Source of the DNA: Streptomyces shenzhenensis
Lineage (GTDB): Bacteria > Actinomycetota > Actinomycetes > Streptomycetales > Streptomycetaceae
Assembly: GCF_021462265.1 (NCBI RefSeq)
Contig: NZ_JAJONF010000012.1
Coordinates: forward strand, 62,001 to 126,000
Length of the DNA: 64,000 nucleotides
Reading direction: 5' to 3'
The first letter of the stretch is position 1; each line of letters begins with the position of its first letter. The notes beneath the pieces are model-generated. The model was not told the DNA's origin. It was given only the letters and a program-made list of their open reading frames with translations, and searched no databases. Below, piece after piece: positions 15,017 to 23,719 of this stretch. Position numbers and translations under genes: made by a program.

Positions 15017-15988
15017 ATGAGCCCGGATCAGCAGCGCCCGGACCAGTCGAAGGCGGACCACAGGACACGCCTGACCGTGTTCGTGGCGCTCGCCGCCAAT
15101 CTGGTGATCGCCCTCGCCAAGGCCGTCGGCGGTGTCGTCGCCGGCTCGCCCGCGCTGCTGTCGGAGGCCGCGCACTCCGTCGCCGACAGCCTGAACGAGG
15201 TGTTCCTGCTGGCCGCCCTGCGCCGCAGCCGCCGCCCGCCGGACACCCGGCACCCCTTCGGCTACGGCAAGGAACGCTTCTTCTGGGCGCTGCTCGCGGC
15301 CGTCGGGATCTTCGTCATGGGCGGCTGCTTCTCCTTCTTCCAGGGCGTGGAGGCACTGCGCGACGGGGCGCAGGAGAAGCTCAGCGGCTATGTGGCCGGC
15401 CTGGTCGTGCTGTGCGTCGCCCTGCTCGCCGAGGGCGCGTCCCTGTACCGGGCGGTGCACCAGGCCCGCGGCGAGGACCGGGGGCTGCGGGACCCGGCGC
15501 TGCGGACGGTGATCGCCGAGGACGGCACCGCCGTGCTCGGCGTCTGCCTCGCGATCGCCGGCATGGCCCTGCACATGGTCACCGGGCAGGTGGTCTGGGA
15601 GGCGTCGGCCTCGCTGGCGATCGGCGCCCTCCTGGTGTTCGTGGCCTACCGGCTGGGCGCCGACGCCCGCGACCAGCTCATCGGGGAGGCGGCGGATCCG
15701 GAGCTCAGCGACAGGATCCGGGAGCAGCTCGCGGCGGAGCCCGAGATCGACAGCGTGGAGGCGCTCTTCACGATGCGGCTGGGTCTCGAGACCACCATGG
15801 TGGCGGCCCGGATCGACCTGGTGCCGGGACTGGACAGCGAGGAGGTGGAGGAGGTCCTGGTGCGCATCAAGGGGGCGCTCGCCGAGACGTTCACCGAGGC
15901 CGGACAGATCTTCCTGGACGTGACCGACCGGTCCGCGCAGGAGGCACGGGAAAGCCCCGCCGCGACGGGGGAACGCGGCGGGGCCTGA
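15017..15988 (+). CDS. Cation diffusion facilitator family transporter
   Basis: 323 aa from ATG 15017, the usual CDF size; an upstream GTG at 14936 would add a charged 27-residue lead. Six membrane helices fit the hydrophobic pattern. The metal site of helix 2 is SEAAHSVADSLNE (HxxxD), and helix 5 contributes AEDGTAVLG. The cytoplasmic domain from about residue 220 (IREQLAAEPEIDSVEALFTM) is the ferredoxin-like metal-sensing domain. It exports divalent metals such as zinc, or iron/manganese in some groups. Confidence 0.87.
   Translation: MSPDQQRPDQSKADHRTRLTVFVALAANLVIALAKAVGGVVAGSPALLSEAAHSVADSLNEVFLLAALRRSRRPPDTRHPFGYGKERFFWALLAAVGIFVMGGCFSFFQGVEALRDGAQEKLSGYVAGLVVLCVALLAEGASLYRAVHQARGEDRGLRDPALRTVIAEDGTAVLGVCLAIAGMALHMVTGQVVWEASASLAIGALLVFVAYRLGADARDQLIGEAADPELSDRIREQLAAEPEIDSVEALFTMRLGLETTMVAARIDLVPGLDSEEVEEVLVRIKGALAETFTEAGQIFLDVTDRSAQEARESPAATGERGGA
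15954..15984 (+). terminator. Hairpin overlapping the CDF stop
   Basis: GCCCCGCCGCG (15954-15964) pairs perfectly with CGCGGCGGGGC (15974-15984), an 11-bp stem with a 9-nt loop ending just before the TGA at 15986. Confidence 0.65.
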
Positions 15989-16093
15989 CATTCGGCTGCC
16001 CGGCCCGGCGCCGGTTCATGCCTGTCGGAAACAGATTTTTCTAAATTCCGACGGTCCCAGGCCAAAATGGATTCCCGGAACCGTCACTTCCCC

Positions 16094-16534
16094 CTACTTC
16101 GGTTCCAGCACGAACACCGGGATCTCCCGGCTGGTCTTCTTCTGGTAGTCGGCGTACGGCGGGTACGCCGCGACGGCCCGCTCCCACCATTCGGCCTTCT
16201 CCGCACCGGTGACCTCACGGGCGGTCATGTCCTGCTTGACCGGCCCGTCCTGGAGCTCGACGAGCGGGTGCGACTTGACGTTGAAGTACCAGACGGGATG
16301 CTTGGGCGCGCCGCCCTGGGAGGCGACCAGGGCGTACTTCCCGTCGTGCTCCACCCGCATCAGCGGCGTCTTGCGGATCTTCCCGCTCTTCACACCCAGG
16401 GTGGTCAGCACGATCACGGGCAACCCCGTGTCCATCAGAGTCGTGCCCTCCTTCCCACCCGAGCTCTCGTACAACTCGACCTGTTCGCGTACCCAGGCGG
16501 CCGGGCTGGGCTCGTACTCGCCCTCAAGAGGCAT
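16094..16534 (-). CDS. Deazaflavin (F420)-dependent nitroreductase family protein
   Basis: 146 aa from ATG 16534 (GAGGGG upstream); GTG 16582 would add 16 residues. The family core is visible: VIVLTTLGVKSGKIRKTPLM, then YALVASQGGAPKHPVWYFN, and the final AAYPPYADYQ. These split-barrel proteins bind coenzyme F420 and reduce nitro compounds, quinones or other substrates. The single gene ends convergently with the CDF gene, and its substrate is unknown. Confidence 0.9.
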   Translation of the reverse strand: MPLEGEYEPSPAAWVREQVELYESSGGKEGTTLMDTGLPVIVLTTLGVKSGKIRKTPLMRVEHDGKYALVASQGGAPKHPVWYFNVKSHPLVELQDGPVKQDMTAREVTGAEKAEWWERAVAAYPPYADYQKKTSREIPVFVLEPK

Positions 16535-16664
16535 GAGGTCCGTCCCCTCGTCGCTTCCATGGCTGACGCCATGATTCAACACCGGGAGTGCCCCGGATCA
16601 TCCGCGCGACACCGGCCCCGACGGGAAGCCGCCCGCGTCGCCCGCGCCGCCGGCGCACCGGCCG

Positions 16665-17297
16665 TCAGCCGGGCTGCAGCGCCATCCGCGCCGCCAGCCC
16701 CAGCATCACGCAGCTCGACAGCAGCGCCGTGATCAGGCGGCCCCGGTGACCGGTCAGGGCCCTGCCGAGGAGCGCGCCGCCGCTCGCCAGCAGCAGCTGC
16801 CAGCTCGCGGACGCGGCGAAGGCCGCGAGGACGAAGACACCCTGCTCCACCGGTCGTACCGGCTCGGCGGAACGGGTGCCGACCACCAGGGCCGCGAAGT
16901 AGATCACCGTCGTCGGGTTGAGCAGCGTGATCCCGAGGAGGCCGAGATACGCCCGCCCGGGACCGGGTACCGGCCGTTCGGCCCGGGCCGCGAGCCGCTG
17001 TTCCCGGAAATGGCGCAGCGCGAGGGCCGCACCCCGCACGGCGAGCGCCACCAGCACCAGCGCCGAGACCAGCCGCAGCGGACCGAGCACCGGCAGCAGC
17101 GCCGTCGCCAGCGCGGCGCCGCCGGCCGCCGCGAGCAGGGCGTACAGGCCGTCGGCCGTCGCGACGCCGAGCGCGGCGCAGGCGCCGGTCCGCAGTGACG
17201 TGCGAGCCGTGAGGGACACTAGATATGTGCCGACCGCGCCGACCGGGACGGCGATCCCGTACCCGGCGAGCAGGCCGGCGACGAGCGTGGCCGTCAT
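16665..17297 (-). CDS. LysE family amino-acid exporter
   Basis: 210 aa with about six hydrophobic helices. The N-terminal GLLAGYGIAVPVGAVGTYLV and the GITLLNPTTVIYFAALV segment (G-x12-N-P) are family signatures. It probably exports an amino acid or related small molecule. No LysG-type regulator is adjacent. Confidence 0.85.
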   Translation of the reverse strand: MTATLVAGLLAGYGIAVPVGAVGTYLVSLTARTSLRTGACAALGVATADGLYALLAAAGGAALATALLPVLGPLRLVSALVLVALAVRGAALALRHFREQRLAARAERPVPGPGRAYLGLLGITLLNPTTVIYFAALVVGTRSAEPVRPVEQGVFVLAAFAASASWQLLLASGGALLGRALTGHRGRLITALLSSCVMLGLAARMALQPG

Positions 17298-17527
17298 GCG
17301 CGTGCGGGCTCGGGCCTCCAGGGGCGCCCCGGCTGCTGCTGGACCCGCACCCGGCGCAGGGTCGCGGTGGTCAGCGGCAGAGCGGCGTCAGGAGAGTTCA
17401 TGCGCAGATCCTGTGACCCGGCTCGCCGCACCGGCAAGCGAATTTCGGCGCGGAATCGTCCACCGGCCCTATGCGATCAGGCCAGAACGGCGGATTCACC
17501 GATGTGGCCGAACTTGCGGTCGTCCTA

Positions 17528-17546
17528 TAGATGCCCAGGGCATCTA
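17528..17546. promoter_or_regulatory. Perfect 19-bp palindrome before the CYP105-like gene
   Basis: TAGATGCCCAGGGCATCTA is a perfect 9-1-9 inverted repeat. It overlaps a TATAGA (17526-17531) that could be a -10 box and lies 44 bp before the P450 start. The symmetry suggests a dimeric repressor site. The rest of 17298-17590 is non-coding. Confidence 0.6.
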
Positions 17547-17590
17547 ATGATGATCGGCACGACGTACGACATTCGTCTGCGAGGTCTTCC

Positions 17591-18832
17591 ATGAACGAAC
17601 TGACGGACCTGACGGAACCCGCTGCTTCCGTCCGCCCGGCGGACCCTGTGGCGTGGCCGCAGGACCGCACGTGCCCCTACCACCCGCCCACCGGCTACGA
17701 CCCGCTGCGCGACGGCGCCCAGCTGTCCCGTGTCACCCTCTACGACGGCCGTACCGCGTGGGCGGTCACCGGCCACGCGGCGGCCCGCGCGCTGCTCACC
17801 GACCCGCGGCTGTCCAGCGACCGCCGGCGCGAGGACTTCCCGATGCCGAACGCCCGGTTCGCGATCGCCCGGGAGCGCCGCCAGGTCGCCCTGCTGGGCC
17901 TCGACGACCCCGAGCACCAGACCCAGCGGCGGATGCTGATCCCGGATTTCACCCTCAGACGCGCGACCGGGATGCGGCCGGCGATCCAGCGGATCGTCGA
18001 CGGGCTGCTGGACAGGATGATCGCCGCAGGGCCGCCGGCCGACCTGGTGAGCTCCTTCGCGCTGCCCGTGCCGTCCATGGTCATCTGCGACCTGCTCGGC
18101 GTGCCCTACGCCGACCACGAGTTCTTCGAGGCGCAGTCCCGGCGGCTGCTGCGCGGTCCGGCGCCCGCCGACTCCCTGGACGCGCGCGACAGGCTGGAGG
18201 CCTATCTGGGCGACCTGGCCGACCGCAAGAGCCGGGACGAGGTGCCCGGCGACGGCGTCCTCGACGACCTCGTCCACGAACGGCTGCGCGCGGGCGACCT
18301 GGACCGCAGGGAGGTGGTCGCGCTCGCCCTCATCCTGCTGGTCGCCGGGCACGAGACCACCGCCAACATGATCTCGCTCGGCACCTTCACCCTGCTCCAG
18401 CAGCCCGAGCGGCTCGCCGAACTGCGTGCCGACCCCTCGCTGGTGCCCGCCGCCGTCGAGGAACTGATGCGGCTGCTGTCCATCGCCGACGGGCTGCTGC
18501 GCGTCGCCCTGGAGGACATCGAGGTGGCCGGCACCACCATCCGCAAGGGCGACGGCGTGCTCTTCGCGACCTCGGTCATCAACCGCGACGAGTCCGTGTA
18601 CGACGACCCCGACACCCTCGACTGGCACCGTCCGGCCCGCCACCACGTGGCCTTCGGCTTCGGCATCCACCAGTGCCTGGGCCAGAACCTGGCCCGCACC
18701 GAGCTGGAGATCGCCCTGCGCACCCTGTGGGAGCGGCTCCCGGACCTGCGGCTCGCCGCACCGCCGGAGGAGATTCCCTTCAAACCCGGCGACACGATCC
18801 AGGGGATGCTGGAACTCCCCGTGACCTGGTAA
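17591..18832 (+). CDS. Cytochrome P450, CYP105-like
   Basis: 413 aa from ATG 17591 (GAGG 7 nt upstream); the frame upstream crosses the palindrome and is not used. The I-helix is LVAGHETTAN, the K-helix ExxR is E-L-M-R in VEELMRLL, and the haem loop is FGFGIHQCLGQ followed by NLARTELEI, typical of the CYP105 family. A [3Fe-4S] ferredoxin gene follows after 12 bp and should be its electron donor. CYP105 enzymes oxidise xenobiotics or secondary metabolites; the substrate is unknown. Confidence 0.93.
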   Translation: MNELTDLTEPAASVRPADPVAWPQDRTCPYHPPTGYDPLRDGAQLSRVTLYDGRTAWAVTGHAAARALLTDPRLSSDRRREDFPMPNARFAIARERRQVALLGLDDPEHQTQRRMLIPDFTLRRATGMRPAIQRIVDGLLDRMIAAGPPADLVSSFALPVPSMVICDLLGVPYADHEFFEAQSRRLLRGPAPADSLDARDRLEAYLGDLADRKSRDEVPGDGVLDDLVHERLRAGDLDRREVVALALILLVAGHETTANMISLGTFTLLQQPERLAELRADPSLVPAAVEELMRLLSIADGLLRVALEDIEVAGTTIRKGDGVLFATSVINRDESVYDDPDTLDWHRPARHHVAFGFGIHQCLGQNLARTELEIALRTLWERLPDLRLAAPPEEIPFKPGDTIQGMLELPVTW

Positions 18833-18844
18833 GAGGCTTCCGCC

Positions 18845-19045
18845 ATGCACATCGAGATCGACCGGGACGTCTGCATCGGCGCGGGGCAGTGCGCCCTGAC
18901 CGCCCCGAACGTCTTCACCCAGGACGACGACGGCTTCAGCGCCCTGCTCCCCGGCATGGCGGACGGCGGCGGCGACCCCCTGGTCCGCGAGGCGGCCCGC
19001 GCCTGCCCGGTACACGCCATCACGGTCGAGGAACCGACAGGCTAG
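18845..19045 (+). CDS. [3Fe-4S] ferredoxin, P450 partner
   Basis: 66 aa. Cluster ligands are Cys10, Cys16 and Cys54 (CIGAGQC and ARACPVHAI), with the usual fourth position not cysteine, giving the [3Fe-4S] pattern of Streptomyces P450 ferredoxins. It is acidic and soluble. It lies 12 bp after the P450 gene and must be co-transcribed, delivering electrons from a reductase encoded elsewhere. Confidence 0.94.
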   Translation: MHIEIDRDVCIGAGQCALTAPNVFTQDDDGFSALLPGMADGGGDPLVREAARACPVHAITVEEPTG

Positions 19046-19235
19046 GGCCGGTTGCGAAAGTGCCGTCTGCCGCGCGACGCCCGGCACGCTCCCCCAGAGG
19101 GGGTGCCCCACTCGGCGCACCGCCCGAAAGCCCGGGTACGCCCAGTACGAGGGCTTCCGGGCGGGGTCCCCCCAGAGCACGCGCCGGACGCCGCGCGGCC
19201 GCCCTTCGGGCGACGACGTCTTCGCGACAGTCCCT
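19044..19235. repeat. Interspersed imperfect palindrome of Streptomyces type
   Basis: The outer ends are complementary with mismatches (GGTTGCGAAAGTGCCGTC near 19050 against GACGACGTCTTCGCGACAG near 19212-19230). An inner stem, GCCCGAAAGCCC against GGGCTTCCGGGC (about 19122-19162), encloses GGTACGCCCAGTACGA. A nearly identical layout recurs between genes in many Streptomyces genomes, in my memory of them. It fills the gap between two convergent genes and probably ends transcription on both sides. Confidence 0.6.
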
Positions 19236-19247
19236 GGAACGGAGGGC

Positions 19248-20171
19248 TCACCACGAGCTTGGTGAGCCTTCCGCGGCGTCTGGCGCCCAGTCGGCCGCCG
19301 GCACGTCGAGCACCGCCAGCTTCAGGCCGCGCAGCCGCGCCGGGTCGGCGACGACCTCGTACGCCGTCACCCGGTCGCCCTCGACGGTGACCCGCAGGAC
19401 GTACCGCAGCTGTCCCCGCGGGGCGACCACGAGGCCGACCCGGCCGTCGACCAGGGCCGGTGCGGCGAACCGGGCGCGCTCGCGCAACAGCACCGTGCCC
19501 TCCGCGACCGCCCGGGCACCCCGCAGCTCCGCCGCCACCCCCGGCGGCAGCGTCGCGGGATCGGCGCGCCGGACCACGTCCTCTGCGAGCAGGCCGAGCA
19601 GCGCGTCCAGGTCACCGCCCCGGGCGGCGGCCAGGAACGCCTCCACGACCTCGCGGTGCCGGTCCTGCTCGGCGGCCGGCACCGCGGGTGTGCCCCGCAC
19701 CTTGTGCCGGGCCCGGCTGGCGAGCTTCTTCGCGGCCGGCAGCGAACGGTCGGTGATCGCCGCGACACGGTCGAACGGCACCCCGAACAGGTCGTGCAGC
19801 ACGAACGCCACCCGCTCCGCCGGGCTCAGCGTCTCCAGTACCACCAGCAGGGCGAGCCCCACCGAATCGGCCAGCACCGCCTCCTCCTCGGGCCCGGCGC
19901 CGGCCGCGCGCTCCGGGAGGTCGTCGCCGTACGGTTCCTCAGGGTGAGCGGTCCGGGCGCGCAGCATGTCCAGGCAGACGCGGGAGACGACCGTCGTCAG
20001 CCAGGCGGTGAGGTTGCCGATGCCGGCGCCGCCCGCCCGGCTCAGCCGCAGCCAGGCCTCCTGGACCGCGTCGTCGGCGTCCCGGGCCGAGCCCAGCATG
20101 CGGTGGGCGACCGCCCGCAGCCGCCCACGCCTCGCCTCGAACTGGGCCGCCAGCTCGTCATGCCGGTCCAT
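19248..20171 (-). CDS. sigJ: ECF41-type RNA polymerase sigma factor (SigJ-like)
   Basis: 307 aa. Region 2 covers about 10-75 (AVAHRMLGSARDADDAVQEA, NLTAWLTTVVSRVCLDMLRA) and region 4 about 115-165 (ETLSPAERVAFVLHDLFGVP, VAAITDRSLPAAKKLASRAR). A C-terminal SnoaL-like domain follows (EVVEAFLAAARGGDLDALLG, LKLAVLDVPA), which in ECF41 factors controls activity in place of an anti-sigma. Its ADPARLRGL takes the place of the NPDKL motif. It is divergent from an FMN azoreductase, and ECF41 genes usually adjoin a redox enzyme they control. Confidence 0.9.
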   Translation of the reverse strand: MDRHDELAAQFEARRGRLRAVAHRMLGSARDADDAVQEAWLRLSRAGGAGIGNLTAWLTTVVSRVCLDMLRARTAHPEEPYGDDLPERAAGAGPEEEAVLADSVGLALLVVLETLSPAERVAFVLHDLFGVPFDRVAAITDRSLPAAKKLASRARHKVRGTPAVPAAEQDRHREVVEAFLAAARGGDLDALLGLLAEDVVRRADPATLPPGVAAELRGARAVAEGTVLLRERARFAAPALVDGRVGLVVAPRGQLRYVLRVTVEGDRVTAYEVVADPARLRGLKLAVLDVPAADWAPDAAEGSPSSW

Positions 20172-20240
20172 GAGGTCACCTTTCCGCCGCGTGCTCCGTC
20201 ACCTCCTCGACGCATCCGGACCGACCGAGGTGACCACCCC

Positions 20241-20918
20241 ATGCTGCTGCACATCGACTCCAGCGCCGACGCGACCGCCGACTCCGTGACCAGGCGCCTC
20301 ACCGCCGAGTTCGCCCGTGCCTGGCGCGCCGGGCACCCGGCGGCCCGGTACCGCCACCGCGACCTGGCGGCCAGCCCGGTGCCCCCGCTCACCGGCGCCT
20401 ACACCACTCTGGGCCGCCGGGCGGAGCGGGAGGGCTTCGTGCCGCCCGCCAAGGTGCCCGCGCTGATCGAGAGCCCGGCCGAGGCGCGCGAGTGGGAACA
20501 GACCCTGCCCCTGATCAGCGAGCTGTCCGCCGCGGACACCGTGCTGCTCGGCGTGCCCATGTACAACTTCGCGGTGCCCGCCGCCCTCAAGGCGTGGATC
20601 GACCGGGTGACCTTCCCCGGCGCCTTCGCCCACCCGGACACGGGGGAGAGCCTGCTGTCCGGCACCCGGGTGGTGGCCGTCCTCGCGCGCGGCGGCGCCT
20701 ACGGTCCGGACACCGGCCGGGCGGCCCTGGACTTCCAGACCCCGTACCTGAAGACCTGGACGGGCCGGCTGGGCGTCCGGCCCGAGCGCCTCCATCCGGT
20801 GGCCGCCGAGCTGACCCGGGTCGACGTGCTGCCCCACCTGGCCGGCCAGGAAGAGGCGGCCGCGGCCTCCCTCGCCGAGGCCCGCGCCCGGCTCTCGCGG
20901 CTCGCCGCCGCGAGCTGA
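20241..20918 (+). CDS. FMN-dependent NADH azoreductase/quinone reductase
   Basis: 225 aa from ATG 20241 with GAGGTGA upstream. The flavodoxin-like fold is seen in LLHIDSSADATADSVTRRLT (phosphate loop), VPMYNFAVPAALKAWIDRV and VLARGGAYGP. AzoR-type dimers reduce quinones and azo dyes with NADH. The gene is divergent from sigJ (69 bp) and is followed, convergently, by a TetR gene, so either could control it. Confidence 0.9.
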   Translation: MLLHIDSSADATADSVTRRLTAEFARAWRAGHPAARYRHRDLAASPVPPLTGAYTTLGRRAEREGFVPPAKVPALIESPAEAREWEQTLPLISELSAADTVLLGVPMYNFAVPAALKAWIDRVTFPGAFAHPDTGESLLSGTRVVAVLARGGAYGPDTGRAALDFQTPYLKTWTGRLGVRPERLHPVAAELTRVDVLPHLAGQEEAAAASLAEARARLSRLAAAS

Positions 20919-20920
20919 CC

Positions 20921-21472
20921 TCATCCGGCGCGCAGCAGCACCCGGGCCGCCGCGCGGGCCTCGGCCGCGGGCTCCGTGCTCCCGGTGACGCCCGCGGTGA
21001 CCATCGCCCCCTCGGCGAGCAGGAACAGCGGCGCGGTGAGCGCGGCGTCCAGCCCGGCGTCGGCCACCAGCTGCGCGAGGTAGTCCCGGAACGCCCGCTT
21101 GTGGTCCCGCACCTGGGCCACCACCCGCGGCGAGGTGGCGCCGAGCTCGCCGTACGCGTTGATCCAGGCGCACCCCCGGAAGTCCGCCTCGCCGAACCAC
21201 CCCTCCAGCCAGTCGAAGACCGCGAGCAACCGCTCCAGGGTATCCTCGTGCCGCCGGACGTGCTCGGCGAGCCGCTGCCGCCAGCGCACGTCCCGCCGCT
21301 CCAGATAGGCCTCCACGAGCTGCTCCTTCGCGGGGAAGAGCTGGTAGAGCCGTTTCAGGGAGACCCCGGAGGCGCCGCGTATGTCGTCCATGCCGACGGA
21401 CTGCACCCCGCGCCCGTAGAACAGCCGCTCGGCGGCGTCCAGAGCCTGTTCACGCGCGACTGTGCTGTCCAT
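20921..21472 (-). CDS. TetR family transcriptional regulator
   Basis: 183 aa. The helix-turn-helix region reads GVQSVGMDDIRGASGVSLKR then LYQLFPAK. The C-terminal half (GWFGEADFRGCAWINAYGEL) is of the type found in regulators of drug or quinone stress. It is divergent from the DUF1348 gene across two perfect palindromes, and its 3' end abuts the azoreductase gene. It very probably represses itself and the DUF1348 gene. Confidence 0.9.
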   Translation of the reverse strand: MDSTVAREQALDAAERLFYGRGVQSVGMDDIRGASGVSLKRLYQLFPAKEQLVEAYLERRDVRWRQRLAEHVRRHEDTLERLLAVFDWLEGWFGEADFRGCAWINAYGELGATSPRVVAQVRDHKRAFRDYLAQLVADAGLDAALTAPLFLLAEGAMVTAGVTGSTEPAAEARAAARVLLRAG

Positions 21473-21489
21473 GGGTCACTCCTTGACGT

Positions 21490-21540
21490 GAGAACGTGCG
21501 TTCTCCTAGGGTAGCGGTCATCGGGAGAACGCGCGTTCTC
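21490..21540. promoter_or_regulatory. Two perfect palindromic operators for TetR
   Basis: GAGAACGTGCGTTCTC (21490-21505) and GAGAACGCGCGTTCTC (21525-21540) are both perfect inverted repeats with the same 7-bp arms, 35 bp apart centre to centre. They lie between the divergent TetR and DUF1348 genes. Confidence 0.8.
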
Positions 21541-21557
21541 CGCCGAAGGAGAAGCTC

Positions 21558-22016
21558 ATGGCCGACCGCCCGCCCCTGCCGCCCTTCACCCGGGAGACCG
21601 CCCTCCAGAAGGTCCAGGCCGCCGAGGACGCCTGGAACACCTGCGATCCCGAGCGCGTCGCGCTCGCCTACTCCGAGGACTCGGTCTGGCGCAACCGCGG
21701 CACCTTCGTCACCGGCCGCGCCGCGATCGTCGAGTTCCTCACCGCCAAATGGGCCCGCGAACTCGACTACGCGCTCCGCAAGGACCTGTGGGCCTTCGAC
21801 GGCAACCGCATCGCGGTCCGCTTCCAGTACGAGTGCCACGACGCGGACGGCCGGTGGTGGCGGTCGTACGGCAACGAACTGTGGGAGTTCGACGACCACG
21901 GACTGATGACCCGGCGCGAGGCCAGCATCAACGACGTGCCGATCGAGGAGCACGAGCGCCGGATCCACGGTCCGCGCCCGGAGTCCGAGCGGGGCCTGTC
22001 CTTCCCGCTCCGGTAG
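21558..22016 (+). CDS. DUF1348 (nuclear transport factor 2-like) protein
   Basis: 152 aa, the usual size. Family landmarks are KVQAAEDAWNTCDPERVALA, WRNRGTFVTG, IVEFLTAKWARELDYALRKD and WWRSYGNELWEFDDHGLM. The SnoaL/NTF2 cone fold is expected. The ribosome site AAGGAG precedes the ATG, and the gene stands directly behind the palindromic operators. The function is unknown; control by a TetR of this kind suggests a stress or detoxification role. Confidence 0.9.
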   Translation: MADRPPLPPFTRETALQKVQAAEDAWNTCDPERVALAYSEDSVWRNRGTFVTGRAAIVEFLTAKWARELDYALRKDLWAFDGNRIAVRFQYECHDADGRWWRSYGNELWEFDDHGLMTRREASINDVPIEEHERRIHGPRPESERGLSFPLR

Positions 22017-22036
22017 CGCCCGCATAGGGTTCCCGG

Positions 22037-22570
22037 ATGACCGATGAGCCCCGCAAGCCCTTCCTCTGCCTCGTCGTCTGCGCCGCCGGCATCGCCGCGG
22101 GCGTCGGCAGGCTCATCTCCGCGGCCCAGGAACGCGGCTGGGAGGTCGGGGTCATCGCCACACCCGCCGCCGTGAACGGTTTCCTCGACATCGCCGAGGC
22201 CGAGGCACGCACCGGCCGCCCGATCCGGTCGGCCTGGCGCAGGCCCTCCGATCCGCGCCCCTTCCCCGCGCCGGACGCCGTGGTCGTCGCCCCCGCCACC
22301 TTCAACACCGTCAACAAGTGGGCGGCCGGGCTCGCCGACACCCTCGCCGTCGGCACCCTGTGCGAGGCCCTGGGACTCGGCGTCCCGATCGCCGTCCTGC
22401 CCTGCGTCGCCGACGCGCTCGCCGCTCACCCGGCCTACCAGGAGAGCCTGACCCGGCTGCGCGCGCTCGGCGTCCGCTTCGGCGACCCCTACGGCGGCGA
22501 GGCCGAAGCGGACGGCGGCCGCCCCGAGTTCGACTGGGAACGAGCGCTCGACCTGCTGGAGCGGCGCTGA
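22037..22570 (+). CDS. Flavoprotein of the HFCD (CoaC/Dfp-like) family
   Basis: 177 aa, one flavoprotein domain: FLCLVVCAAGIAAGVGRLIS forms the FMN phosphate loop, VVVAPATFNTVNKWAAGLAD is the PxMNxxMW-like loop region, and VPIAVLPCVADALAAHP follows. The catalytic His of phosphopantothenoylcysteine decarboxylases is not evident. It may be a small FMN-dependent decarboxylase or oxidoreductase. It follows DUF1348 by 20 bp and may share its transcript. Confidence 0.82.
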   Translation: MTDEPRKPFLCLVVCAAGIAAGVGRLISAAQERGWEVGVIATPAAVNGFLDIAEAEARTGRPIRSAWRRPSDPRPFPAPDAVVVAPATFNTVNKWAAGLADTLAVGTLCEALGLGVPIAVLPCVADALAAHPAYQESLTRLRALGVRFGDPYGGEAEADGGRPEFDWERALDLLERR

Positions 22571-22665
22571 CATCGTCCGACAATCACCGCCACGACACGA
22601 GAGCGGCCGCACGGCCGACGTACGCTCGCCTCTGTACGACGTGATCTCGACGGTGGGAGACAACG

Positions 22666-23634
22666 ATGGAGTACGTGAAGCTCGGCCGCACCGGCCTGGA
22701 CGCGTCCCGGATCTGCCTCGGCTGCATGACCTACGGCCTGCCCGACCGCGGCACCCACGAGTGGACCCTCGACGAGGAGGCGTCCCGCCCGCTGATCCGT
22801 CAGGCGCTGGAGGCGGGCATCAACTTCTTCGACACCGCCAACGTCTACTCCGACGGCACCAGCGAGGAGATCGTCGGCAAGGCGCTGCGCGACTTCGCCC
22901 GGCGCGACGAGATCGTCCTCGCCACCAAGGTGCACGGCCGGATGCGCCCCGGCCCCAACGGCGGCGGCCTGTCCCGCAAGGCGATCCTCACGGAGATCGA
23001 CCACAGCCTCGCCCGCCTCGGCACCGACTACGTCGACCTCTACCAGATCCACCGCTACGATCACGCCACGCCGATCGAGGAGACGATGGAGGCTCTGCAC
23101 GACGTCGTCAAGGCGGGCAAGGCCCGCTACATCGGGGCGAGTTCGATGTACGCGTGGGAGTTCTCCAAGGCCCAGTACACGGCCGAGCTGAACGGCTGGA
23201 CCAGGTTCGTCTCCATGCAGGACCACTACAACCTCCTCTACCGCGAGGAGGAGCGCGAGATGCTCCCGCTCTGTGCCGACCAGGGGGTGGGCGTGCTGCC
23301 GTGGAGCCCGCTGGCCCGGGGCCGGCTCACCCGCGACTGGGGCACGGTCACCGAGCGCAGCGCCACGGACGGCTTCGGCAACCGCCTCTACCAGGAGGGC
23401 GACCGCGCGATCGTCGAGGCGGTCACCCGCATCGCCGGCGACCGGGGCGTGCCGCGCGCCCAGGTGGCCCTGGCCTGGCTCCTCCACCAGCACACGGTGA
23501 CGGCCCCGATCATCGGAGCCGCCAAGCCGAACCACGTCGAGGACGCGGTGGCGGCGGTGGAGCTGGAGCTGAGCGACAAGGAGCTCGAAGAGCTGGAGCG
23601 GCCCTACGGTCCCCATCCCATCTCCGGCCACTGA
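22666..23634 (+). CDS. Aldo/keto reductase
   Basis: 322 aa, TIM barrel. The catalytic tetrad is recognisable: Asp in NFFDTANVYSDG with the Tyr following, Lys in VLATKVHG, and His in LYQIHRYDH. NADPH contacts are in the C-terminal GAAKPNHVEDAVAAVEL. It belongs to the YghZ/AKR11-like group that reduces aldehydes and ketones. It starts 95 bp after the flavoprotein gene and converges with the PhyH gene. Confidence 0.92.
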   Translation: MEYVKLGRTGLDASRICLGCMTYGLPDRGTHEWTLDEEASRPLIRQALEAGINFFDTANVYSDGTSEEIVGKALRDFARRDEIVLATKVHGRMRPGPNGGGLSRKAILTEIDHSLARLGTDYVDLYQIHRYDHATPIEETMEALHDVVKAGKARYIGASSMYAWEFSKAQYTAELNGWTRFVSMQDHYNLLYREEEREMLPLCADQGVGVLPWSPLARGRLTRDWGTVTERSATDGFGNRLYQEGDRAIVEAVTRIAGDRGVPRAQVALAWLLHQHTVTAPIIGAAKPNHVEDAVAAVELELSDKELEELERPYGPHPISGH

Positions 23635-23719
23635 GACGCGCCCTCTCGGAGGCGCGGGACTGTGCCGAAGTGCGGCTCCGCCGCGTGGGCGCGGCCAACT
23701 CCCGCCCACCCGCCCCGCA

